This document shows positions 1-9,764 of a stretch of DNA of 64,000 nucleotides, in pieces. The notes below the pieces were generated by a model. The model did no database searches. It was not told the origin of the DNA and saw nothing but the letters and a program-made list of their open reading frames with translations. The stretch is taken from the NCBI GenBank assembly GCA_014529385.2, contig CM043963.1, positions 100,617,412-100,681,411 on the forward strand, given 5' to 3'. Numbering within the stretch: the first letter of the stretch is position 1; each line of letters starts with the position of its first letter. Made by a program: the position numbers and the translations under genes. This stretch comes from Adiantum capillus-veneris. Its lineage: Eukaryota > Streptophyta > Polypodiopsida > Polypodiales > Pteridaceae.

Positions 1-344
1 AAAGTTTTCAATGCGACTCCAATCATCTCTATGATCCACCACACTGTCTTCTCATATCAGCAGCCTGCGATCTTCATCATAGTAAAGACTTGGTCTTTTA
101 ATCCAAAACAACACCCACCAACTATTCAAATTTAGCGCAAACATTTAGAAAGAGATTTCACCGAATCATAGAGATATGCATCACCAAATTAGCTAAAAAC
201 ACAGATTTAGACACGCTTGAGCCTCTACCCTAGTCCCTCGCTTCTCTAGATAAAACCCAGACAAAACATGCAAATGTGTACGATTTGCTCACCACACTTT
301 CTATCACCCATACCTTGACTGAATGCAAACCAGTAGAACCAACC

Positions 345-460
345 ATTCAAGAGCAGCTCAATGAAACCAGCAAGCCCAAATCCACAACTCTTTGAACACT
401 GACAAGATCGGTTATTCAAGAACAACTCATTGAAACCAGTAAGCCCAAATCCATAGCTCC
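345..460. repeat. 69-bp imperfect tandem duplication
   Basis: The stretch beginning at 345 recurs at 414 (both copies carry GAAACCAG or a near variant followed by AAGCCCAAATCCA) with a few substitutions. It lies upstream of the pogo-like transposase exons. No coding role is evident. Confidence 0.75.
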
Positions 461-1133
461 ATGAGTTGTAAAGTCTGTCAACCATTCACCAACCTTGCCC
501 ACAAGACACAACCTTTCCAAAACATAGCAACTATCAACCCGCAAAAGCGCCTCAAAAGCAGCCTAGCACAACAAAGAAGTTTCAACAATAAGGAATGCCA
601 CATCAATTCAATGGCACAATCTGCTCCATGTGAGTGCAAGGCGTGTCTTTTAGAAAGACATCCCACCCTCAAAGGTCTACTCTGTACCTCCTTGTTGCTA
701 CACAAACATGGCGGCCGCGTTTGTTGTTGCGGGCGAGTACACGTAGTGCCCATTTTTATGTGCAAACTGCCTCGCAAGAAACCTCCCTTCATTACCCCCA
801 AATCAACTACATCTTCCACTCCTGCACAAAGTCTGGATAGTCGAGAAAGCAGCCCACCAAAAGGCCACTCCAAAGAGAAAGTTCTCGGTTAAGGAGTATT
901 TACACCTCCTCGAAAGCAAACAGGAATAGGTAAGAAAGTACAATTTTAATTGCCTTGCTTACAAATATCATCTTTTTCATATCAAGATATGTTCAACAAC
1001 CAAAATCCACATCAAACAGCTTACTATTTCTATGTGTTCACATCAAATGAGTAGCTGCTTCTCTGTGTAGACACTATGGCGAAGAGAAAACAAAATTCAT
1101 CATTTACACCACCTCCAAAGCATACAAGAAAAG

Positions 1134-1202
1134 GTAATATATTACAACTTCACAAGCTGTCATAAACATTCACAACAAGTAATTTGTTCCTTTTATGTGT
1201 AG
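1134..1202 (+). other. Probable 69-nt intron in the pogo-like gene
   Basis: A GT donor follows AAAAG at 1134 and an AG acceptor ends at 1202 after a T-rich stretch. Removing it joins the ATG-1076 exon in frame with the HTH-bearing frame through a split Gly codon. This is inferred from the sequence alone. Confidence 0.55.
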
Positions 1203-1874
1203 GCATTACAGGAAAGAGAAAGCAGAGAGTCTTGTCTCCCAAACATGCAAGATGTAGCAAATCTCGGAGACTAAACTCATCACTTTTGTGTCCTTCAACA
1301 TCCTCTTCAAGGGATCTTGAGGGCACGGTCAGACTGGGGACAAGAGCTTCATCCACTAAACCCTGTTCAAGAAAAGGGCAGACCATCATTAAACCTCCAC
1401 TTGCTCTCATGGCAAGGCCTACGTTTCCAAAGCCCAAGATGGTTACAATCAACACACGACCAATGATACCTCAGCCCATTGACGACTCGCTGAATGCTAT
1501 AGCTAAACCAAAGAGGCGTAATCAACTCACTTGGACTGAGCAAGACATGGAAAAGGCTCTTCAAGCAAGGGAAAATGGCCTATCTCTACACAAATGCTCT
1601 CTCCAATTTGGCATGAGTAGAACTGCCATATCTAATTGGGAAGAAAGGAGGACGCAGACTAAGAAGAAAGGCCCCCCCACTCAACTTGCAACAGAGGAAG
1701 AGGACGCTTTACTTCAATGGATATACTTAAAATGCGAGCCGGGACACAGCGTTTCAATTCTTGATGTCAAGCTCAAAGTAGCCGAAATATGTCAAACTAG
1801 GCACACTTTATTTTCGAATGGGATTCCAGGAAAAAGTTGTGGGACAGTTTTTGCAAACAACATCCAAAACTGGT

Positions 1875-2008
1875 CTTTCGGGTTTTAGAGGGACTGGACC
1901 AGTCAAGGGCAACACGCTTCAGACCTGAAATAGTTAAAAGCCTTTCGGGTTTCAAAGGGATTGGACCAATCAAGGGCAACACGCTTCAGACCTGAAATAG
2001 TTAAAAGC
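1875..2008 (+). repeat. 67-bp tandem duplication inside the transposase
   Basis: Copy one (1875-1941) and copy two (1942-2008) differ at only four or so bases. Because 67 is not a multiple of three, the duplication moves the downstream DDE domain into another frame. The divergence between copies shows it is not brand new. Confidence 0.9.
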
Positions 2009-3636
2009 CTTCACGACAACCTTCAGAAATTGTATGATGAGCACAAGTATCCACCAACAAATATATGGAATGTAGATGAGACAGTTTTTCAAGGCTCAAG
2101 GGATAAAGGAATGAAGGTCTTGCCAAAGAAAGGCGCAAAAGTCGTTTATGGAGTTACATGCGACTCCAGAGAGTGGATGACAGTCTTGTGCTGTGTTAAT
2201 GCTGCAGGTCAATCAATTCCTTCTTATTACATTTTCAAAGGAAGTAGAATCACAAGCAACTACATTGAAAATTGCGAAGAAGGTGCTGCAATGGCCATGC
2301 AAAAGAAGGCTTGATGACTGGTGAGTTATTTCAAGCATGGCTAGAACACTTTGAGAATGCAATAACTCAAAAGATAGGGAAAACCAGCAGACATCTTCTA
2401 GTTCTTGATGGACACGGGAGTCATGTTTCTTTAGAAGTTGTCACTAAAGCTTACGAAGCAGGGATAGGCATACTTACATTGCCAGCCCACACATCACACA
2501 AGCTGCAACCTTTGGACATTTCTGTCTTCAAGTCACTAAAAGTACAATTTCGAAAAGAACGCGACATATGGCAACAAAAGACATCTTCAAGACAAGCAAG
2601 CAAATCAGAGTTGGCTTCAATAGTTGCAAAGGCCATTTCCTCTTCTTTCACGGAGTCAAACATCCAAGCCGGTTTCCGCGCCACAAGCATTTGGCCCCTA
2701 AACCCTTCTGCTGTTGTTTTTGAAAGTATGCCATGTACTTACATCAACTAGAGTCTTGATCCAGCTTTGACAATTGGAGCAGACATTTCTCAAGTACCAT
2801 CAACTCCATTACACAATGATATTGAGGATGAGGCCATCAATGCTTTAAATGACATGGCAACTCACTTTGAGGACAGTTTATATGCAGCGCATGATAATCT
2901 CACAACTCCACTTCAAGAAGACATCTCTCCACCTCAGGAGTATGTGGAAAACACAGTTTCTTATAGACAACTCTTGGAAGAAGATGAGGAATGTTTTGGA
3001 GACCAATCAACATGTTTTGGGAGCTATCAGGCAGCAAATCAAGTAGAAGGTTCAAAGACAGTGCGAAATTCAGTCATTCGTCAACCCTTCCTGCAAAGGA
3101 GTAGTCAGCAGCATATAAACCAATGTGCATATGAAAATTCCCCGCCCATACTACCCGATCAACAAGCCCACTCCGAGGAAACAAATCATGTCATTAATCT
3201 CTTCCGAATACCAACAATAGAAGTATGCATCAAGCAAGTCAATCGTGAAGCATTTGTAGACTATACAAATAGCTCAATTCTCACTTCGACACAGTATATT
3301 GAAAGCATGAAGGCCAAGACTGCAAAAAAGGAGGAGGTAGCTCAATCAAAGGAGGAGAAAAGATTGGAGAAGGAAAGGAAGAGAAAGCAAGCACTAGCAG
3401 CCAAGGAAGCAGCACAACAAAAGAGGTTAGAAGCTCAACAAGCTAAATTGTCAAGGAGAGCATGGGAGATACAACAACAACAATTTGAGGATCGATTACG
3501 CTTAGTTTTATGGGAGGGACGATCCTTGCAAGGGCTTGTGTGTAGGCCACTCCACACCGATACCCCATTCCATGCACTTGCGCGACGCCATCGTATGGCT
3601 AAGATGCGACGGGCTCGTCGATTGTTGCAACAATAG

Positions 3637-4262
3637 TGAACCCTTTTTTAATTGTTTTTGATGATCTAGATATACTCGGCACTACCATCATGCTGTAATG
3701 CATACGTAATGCATTTTTCATTGTTTTGGCCAAGCTACTTAATAGAAAGAATGTAAAGGCATTTATCAACTTTTATTCCATCTTTTTATCTACTTGTATT
3801 TGTAGGAGGATTGATGCAGAAATACCCCTCTGACATGTGTGAAAGCTTGTGAGCTGATAGTGTCTTTCATTTCTTGCATTTTATCCACCTTCTGTTCTAT
3901 TGTGTGAAGTGTAGATGAGAAAAATAAACTATCATGCTAGAAACTGGACATTTAGTTTGCTCATTTTACCACATAGATTAGCATTAATCATCCACCTTAG
4001 AACCACATGAAATGCCTAGCCTATTGCATAATAATTGACTATTCCCATTCAAGACAACAATCAACCAAACATACTAAACATACTAACTTCTTCGGATTGC
4101 TGAGTGAGTTCATAAAGAACTCACCTGCAATCATCACATGTAAGGACATCGGGGCTCGCAAATCCGGGCAACACCCTTATCGCAAGGTTGCAACCACCAA
4201 AACAAGAAACATTAGACTCATGGACAAGAGCTGAATATGATTAATCTTAATGGAGAACCATT
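3637..4262. other. Non-coding gap between transposon and LINE
   Basis: AT-rich sequence that probably contains the 3' untranslated end of the pogo-like element; an AATAAA-type signal lies near 3924. The small palindromic stretch AATGCATACGTAATGCATT lies near 3700. I see no gene here. Confidence 0.4.
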
Positions 4263-7200
4263 AAACTCAGAAATGTACGCCATCTTCTCAGAGGACATGC
4301 CCGTAGATGGACCAAAAATGGTAGCGGTCGGAACTGCCCTGAAGTCTCTCAAACTGTCCTTTGAGAGTATGGATCAGCTCTAGCCAAAGATCCCGAGCAG
4401 TCTCTGCTGGTGGTACAGGGCGAGCCTTGAAGATGCGAAAGCAAAGGGCCCGCCGAATGAACCAGAGTGTCAGGCCACTGATGAGCTCCCAACACTCCTC
4501 TCTCTCTCACTGCACCACTCCTGTGGAGTAAACTCTATAGCAAGCTGTAGTGTAGGGTGACCCCCCTGCATCACTATCATCCTGCTGGTGGAAGATAGAT
4601 CAAACTGAAGTGTCGAGCCCATGAGAGTGGATCAAGCAGTTGCCCCCCAAGTGTACAGCCGAGCTGTGGAAAGAGCTGGCATCAAGCAAAGGACACAAAG
4701 CCACACCTGTTGTGCCAAAGGACAGTCCCAAAGACAGTGACGCTGACTCTCCACAAGATGGTCACAAGCTGCACATGCGGTCAAGAGACCACTATGTACA
4801 AGCCAGCTTCCAACTGCTGTAGCTCTCTGTGCAACCAGCCACTGGAACAAAGTGACTCATCTCGGTTGTCTGAGTCCCACAAATTCTCCCAAAAAGCACT
4901 CAGTTGTGAGACCCTCCTCCTGCCAATGAGGTGTTGCAGCAGGAGGAGCCTCTCTCTGCGCTGCCAGTATGTGACGTCCCAATCGAATAGTGTACTGAAA
5001 AAAAGGGACACCTGGATGGTCTGCAGAGGAGAAAGGGTCCCTCCAAATCCACTCTCCAGGATCCCATTGTACTCGTGCCAATGGACAGCTCTCCCAAGCC
5101 CACAGTCTCCATTGGCCAGTCTTAAGAGCTACTGGATCGGGATCTATGACATAAGTCCTCCCACAGATGCCCACCACGCGGATCCTCTGAGAACGACACT
5201 CTACCACGTGCGGGGCTTCTACTGCAACTCGGTGTAAGCATCCCTCACCCTGTAGCTCAAAAAACATGGAGAGTATAGTCTCTGAGCAAGCCCGAAAAGA
5301 CATGAGAACCTCCAGTCGCGTGAAGGTTCCCATCCATCTGGGTGCTGCTGACTCGAGAGGTGTGAGCCACTCAACTGGTACTGCCTTTGAGATGTCTTGA
5401 CACAGGCTCTGCGCCCCTCTCATGCCCTGAAGCTGAATGCCCTGAAGCTTCTCTGACAAGCTTGAAAACTGTAACGAGTCACCTAGAGAGCGTGATGGAC
5501 CCTCTACCATGGGACCCTAGGAAACATGAGGCCGGCTACCAACCAAGTGGCCTCTCTGAGTGCTAACCATGGGGTTCCAGACAAGGGGCTATCTCAGGCG
5601 CTCCTCCGTGCAAGTAGGCTGACGCTGCTCCAGGCCTCACTGCGGTTGCTCCCAAGATCGGAGCAAACTCACAGCGAAGCAGTCCTCCAGTCTCCTGCTC
5701 AAGCCAAATCTGCACATCTCTGTGAAAATCCATGGAGTCGAGGGTCTCCAGGGGCCTCCACCCTGAGGCACCCTAGCACTAAGCCGTTGAAGCAAGAACT
5801 CCTTCCAGGGCTCCTCACCTGGAAGAAGTCCTCTAACGATGAACTTCCCAAGAAGGGCTCTGCTATGCTATGCTGGGTCTATGATCCCCAGCCTTCCTTG
5901 AGAACAAGGAAGAGTGATGACGTGCCATGCCACTTTGGCCCGGGCTATCTGAGTGTCACTCCCTGACCAAAGGAAGTTCCACATCAGCCTCTCTACCTGG
6001 CTGATACAAGAACTCGAGAAGATCCAACAAGAAGTGATGTACCACATAGTAGCCAACAACACCTGGTTGGCCACTACAACTCTGCCTGCCAAAGAAAGTC
6101 GTGCAGAGCTCCAATGCAGTAACTTCCTTTTGATAGATAGGAGGAGGGGAGCAATCTGCTTCTCGAGAGACAAGTCCAAACCAACCTGACAGCCCAAGAA
6201 TCAAACTACAGTTCTTGGGGGAATCCACTTGAAACCCTCACCTGGCATCCAATCGAGCGTAGGAACACTACCAACCAAGAAAGACACTGTCTTCCTCCAG
6301 TTGATCAGTGCACCAGATGCACAATAGAAAGTCTCAAGAGCTTGCTCACACCCATGTAGGTTGGCCTCCTGGCCATCCACGTTCATGGCCGAGTCATCTA
6401 CAAACTCAGTGTCAAGTAGCTCATCTCCCCGAATAGGGAGCGCTAAGCCACGTAAACCAACCTGCTGTGAAACCAAAAACCTGGTCATCGCCTTAGCATT
6501 GAGCAGAAAGAGGAAGGGGGCAAGAGGGTAGCCCTGTCTGACCAAACATGTGAGCATGAAACGATCACCTCTACCTCCTGACAAAAGCACTTGACTGTGT
6601 GCCTGTCTGTACAAAGCTGACACCCCTCTGATCCAAGCATCTAAGAGGCCCATCCTGCGTAGAGTGCCCTCCGAAAAATCCCAGTCACCAATAAAAAAAT
6701 GTTCTCAAGGATACTACACTCCTTGACAAAACCTGTCTGAGTCCCATGTATAAGGCTCTCTAGAAGTGGCTGAATCCTAAAACTCAAAGCCTTGGCAAGA
6801 ATTTTGTAGGCTAAGTTGAGGATGGTGATGGGGCGCCATTGTTGAATCTCATCCAAGGAGCCACCCTCCTTGGAAGTAAATCAGGCCCTCACTTATGCTG
6901 TCAAGCATCTCAACTGTGTGTAGGATGTACTAAAAAGCACTACAGAGATCTGAGCCAAGCAAGTCCCAGTACTCCAAGAAAAAGTTGGGAGTCAAGCCAT
7001 CCTCACCTGGACAACTACCACGGGGGAGTGCTCTAAGAGCCGTGTGCAGCTCCTTTAGCTGTAGAGGCAGCTCAAGCCTCTGATGCATCTCCTCAGTCAC
7101 AAGACAAGGCATCTGTGCCCACACATACTCTCTGCATGCATCCCGACGTCTAACTGGGGCTCTGCAGACAGTAAATCACGGTAAAAGTCAGTAGCAATTG

Positions 7201-7321
7201 CATGCATGTCCTTTGGCTCTGAAGCAACTGACCTGTCAGGCCTCCTCAACTGAATGACCTTGGCATGCGTATGTCGAGGTCCCACTGTCTCAAAGAAAGC
7301 GCCTCTCACTCTGTTATCCAC
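4263..7321 (-). pseudogene. LINE ORF2: reverse transcriptase and zf-RVT C-terminal part
   Basis: The reverse transcriptase would prime on nicked target DNA and copy the LINE RNA. Reading from 7321 downward: a pre-RT segment with VDNRVRGAFFETVG, the RT fingers with WRPITILN and QTGFVKECSI (6641-6856), and the palm with GYPLAPFLFLL and FVDDSAM (6201-6653), where the catalytic Asp pair is retained. The thumb/connection region follows (5868-6197). The zf-RVT segment (4632-4850) has a Cys/His pattern around CAACDHLVESQRHCLWDC. A last coding stretch with ARDLWLELIH ends near 4290. The frame changes at least five times, so no full protein can be made. The segment is interrupted upstream by the LTR element at 7326. 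Confidence 0.87.
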
Positions 7322-7325
7322 CTGG
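7322..7325. repeat. Target site duplication, left copy (CTGG)
   Basis: CTGG directly precedes the TG start of the first LTR, and the same four bases follow the CA end of the third LTR. LINE sequence continues on both sides. Confidence 0.75.
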
Positions 7326-8156
7326 TGATGGGGGCTTTTCACAAGCCAAGCTCCCATACCCCTCTTCTCTCGTCCCCACCCCATGGAAACCTCCTCTTAG
7401 GGAGGGAGTGATAAAAGGCATTGGAAAAGTAAGAAAAAAAATAAATTATGATTATGTAAATATATGAGAAAGGTAAAATAGGCCACCTCATGCCTGCGGG
7501 GCAGCCCATCCCCACCTTGCCTCCTTTTTCTTCACTGTTGCCCCGCCGTGTGTCCCTTTTCCTCTCCTCCACTCAAAAGGTCAACCCCCTCTCTCTTCCT
7601 CTTGTCCTTTCTCCTTTCTCTCTCCCCTCAAGCTACCCCACCTCTCACCAATAATGCATTCTAACTCACCAATAATGCACCCTAACTCACATGCAACTTA
7701 TCGTATCTTCCAAAATAGTATACCCCACCTCCCCTTTCTCTCTCCTATCATATCCCATGACCCAAATACCCCCCCCTCTCTCTAAAGGGCGCCATGTCTC
7801 TTGTCTTGTAGCTAAATAACCTCCCCCACACTCACACACACTCAGTTTCACTGAAAAAGGTGCCCACAGACCCATCCCCACCCGGTGGTTACCTGATTTT
7901 TCTTGTGTTCACACACATCTGCACACAGATTCACCTCTGAACACACTCCCCTCTCTCCCCTCTTGTAATTACTTTATTCTCCATGTCACCTCTCACTTTT
8001 TTTCATCAACCCATCTCTCTCTCTTAGTCTCTCTCATGAGACTGCTGTTTTGGCACATATACACACAGCCAGACAAGTGGGGCCCACAGTCACATGGCCT
8101 ATGTAGATAATGATTTCTTCATTTCTAAATTCTAGAATTTCTCCCCCCTCCTCCCC

Positions 8157-8165
8157 TATATAAAG
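8157..8165 (+). promoter_or_regulatory. TATA box of LTR 1
   Basis: TATATAAAG lies in a pyrimidine-rich context, 310 bp upstream of an AATAAA signal. Transcription should start about 30 bp downstream. LTR 2 (13058-13066) and LTR 3 (17958-17966) carry the same box. Confidence 0.7.
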
Positions 8166-8467
8166 AGGGGTCACCATCACACTAAATACACACAACATCA
8201 CCAAAGAGTACACTATGCACTGTGTGTGCCTAATGCACACACACACACACCCACACCATCACCATCACCGCAATCACCATGCTTGTCTTGAGCATGACCT
8301 CTACACCCTTGGCTATGGAAGATGAAGGGCAACTAAATGAAGGATGATGGCCATAACCCTCGTGCGAGTCTTCGCCATCAACTCTCACCTATCCGCCATG
8401 TGCTCTACCACTCTCTCCCTTCTCATTCCCCTACCCTATGCTCTCCATTTCATCGCCTTATTCTCTA

Positions 8468-8473
8468 AATAAA
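8468..8473 (+). terminator. Poly-A signal AATAAA in LTR 1
   Basis: AATAAA lies downstream of the TATA box, as expected near the R/U5 boundary. The same signal occurs at 13369-13374 (LTR 2) and 18275-18280 (LTR 3). Confidence 0.6.
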
Positions 8474-8638
8474 GCTTGAGGTTTTGTGAGTATGTTTTCT
8501 TGCAATGTTTTTCCCATGTGAGGTCTGCGGAATCGCCACCTAGTCTTGTGTTTGGAGTGAGCTTGTGTATGTGTGAAGGGTGTGCGGATTCGCCATCCTT
8601 CTGTGGTGCCTAAGTACTAAGCCGCTATACCCCCTCCC

Positions 8639-8693
<55 letters not shown>

Positions 8694-8906
8694 TGATCTC
8701 ATTTCCCTTCCTCTTCATCATTACTCCCAAGCATCCATCTCTCTTGGATGAAAAATTTGTTATGGTGGTGTGTTGTTTGCGTCCTAGCCGCTCAAGCTAG
8801 GTGGTGCCCTCTGTTTGCTTTACCATGACAGGCTCGAGGCGCGCCATTCGGTCCCCGGTGTTTTAGAGGCCGTCGGGGGTTCGGGGTTCGCTTTGCTCCC
8901 GTCATT

Positions 8907-8923
8907 TGGTGCCCCCACTGAGG
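8907..8923 (+). other. Primer binding site, first unit
   Basis: TGGTGCCCCCACTGAGG begins two bases after the LTR end. The leading TGG pairs with a tRNA CCA end. It is not the initiator-Met site used by the copia elements here. I cannot name the tRNA with confidence. Confidence 0.65.
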
Positions 8924-8978
8924 AATCTTTTCATGAAACCCTTCAGTTTACAAGACTGAAACCCCTAAACTATTGTGA

Positions 8979-9680
8979 ATGGATGAATGGCTAGCAGGAT
9001 TTGCTAATTGGACGACAGAAGAAGAAGAGCTCCAAGCACAACTAGACGAACTCCGCATCTCCATTGAAGCTCGAGTTCTAGGCGTAACGATAATCGATTT
9101 GCAGAGGGAGAGTCAACCAACACGCCAAACCCAGTGGATATACATAGGCCAAGTGCCAAGAAGAAGAAGGAGAAGGTCGAAACCATGTCCGCAACCTACA
9201 ACCAACCCACAACAACAAAATGGAAGGATCTCTACACAATAGAGAATCAACACTATTCTACTTTGAGAATCGGGTAACTCAAGTCACCGAGGTAATTATC
9301 ACAGTCAGTTTTCAAGTCGCACCTGATGCTGCAGCACAGATAACGGAAGCATTGGCTCACACTCTCACTAGAGAAACTAGGGATCTACTGAGTTTGTTTC
9401 AGGAAAGAACACCACCCTCTCCCACAAGCTTGGACAGTGACTAAGCACCTCTAAGCTTCACATGAATCAGTACAACCTACCTCAAGACAGATCACACATA
9501 CCAACACATGTCCGCTCAATCAAGGTAATACTGGATTTGAAGGCTCACTACCAGCACGTCATTGACACCATGCCGGGTGGGGAGCGGTTTTTGGAGGTTC
9601 TGGCATCAGATCAACCATTTGTCTTACCTTTGGTACAAGGCAATGTACCGTTTGAAGTTTTAATCTATGTCCTAGTATAA
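8979..9680 (+). other. Leader with three short open frames before gag, first unit
   Basis: Between primer site and gag lie frames at 8979-9242 (87 residues; an acidic start, then an Arg cluster), 9220-9444 (74 residues) and 9462-9680 (72 residues). The first two overlap. I do not recognise any of them. They could be upstream frames that limit gag translation, or remains of one older frame. The copy in the second unit (13879-14580) is the same. Confidence 0.45.
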
Positions 9681-9764
9681 GAGGGTATACACGCCTCCTT
9701 GTAAAGAAGAAAAAAAACTTTTGCAAGCTAAGCAGTGTGTCTTTCTAGCTCTCTCTCAGTAATC

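Larger units (their letters stand above)
1076..3636 (+). pseudogene. Pogo-like (Tc1/mariner superfamily) DDE transposase, decayed
   Basis: A cut-and-paste transposase would bind its terminal repeats through an N-terminal helix-turn-helix and excise DNA with a DDE nuclease. A first exon can begin at ATG 1076. The HTH (about 1500-1790) contains SRTAISNWEERR. The DDE domain shows NVDET (Asp at 2075), LDGHGSH (Asp at 2407) and LQPLDIS (Asp at 2515), with 35 residues between the second and third Asp. From 2767 to 3636 an acidic stretch is followed by a Lys/Glu/Gln-rich coiled coil and a basic end, a tail seen in many plant members. Lesions: a one-base loss near 1836, a 67-bp duplication that shifts the frame (1875-2008), a one-base loss near 2311 and a stop at 2749-2751. 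An exon-like segment at 899-931 resembles the first exon. I saw no clear terminal inverted repeats. Family assignment is confident, and the gene is not functional. Confidence 0.88.
7326..8904 (+). repeat. LTR 1 of the gag-only element (1579 bp)
   Basis: Starts TGATGGGGG and ends CCCGTCA. It contains a TATA box near 8157, a CACCAT-rich stretch near 8250, an AATAAA signal at 8468 and a (TC)n tract at about 8642-8690 in the presumed U5. It matches LTR 2 except for one base at the TC tract. Confidence 0.93.

Noticed and set aside
461-892. 143-residue frame at 461-892 as a separate gene
   Set aside because: There is no recognisable domain, and an equally long antisense frame covers it. It is probably upstream sequence of the pogo-like element.
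9735-9764. GTG start at 9735 for gag
   Set aside because: Plant genes start with ATG. ATG 9765 gives a normal gag N-terminus.
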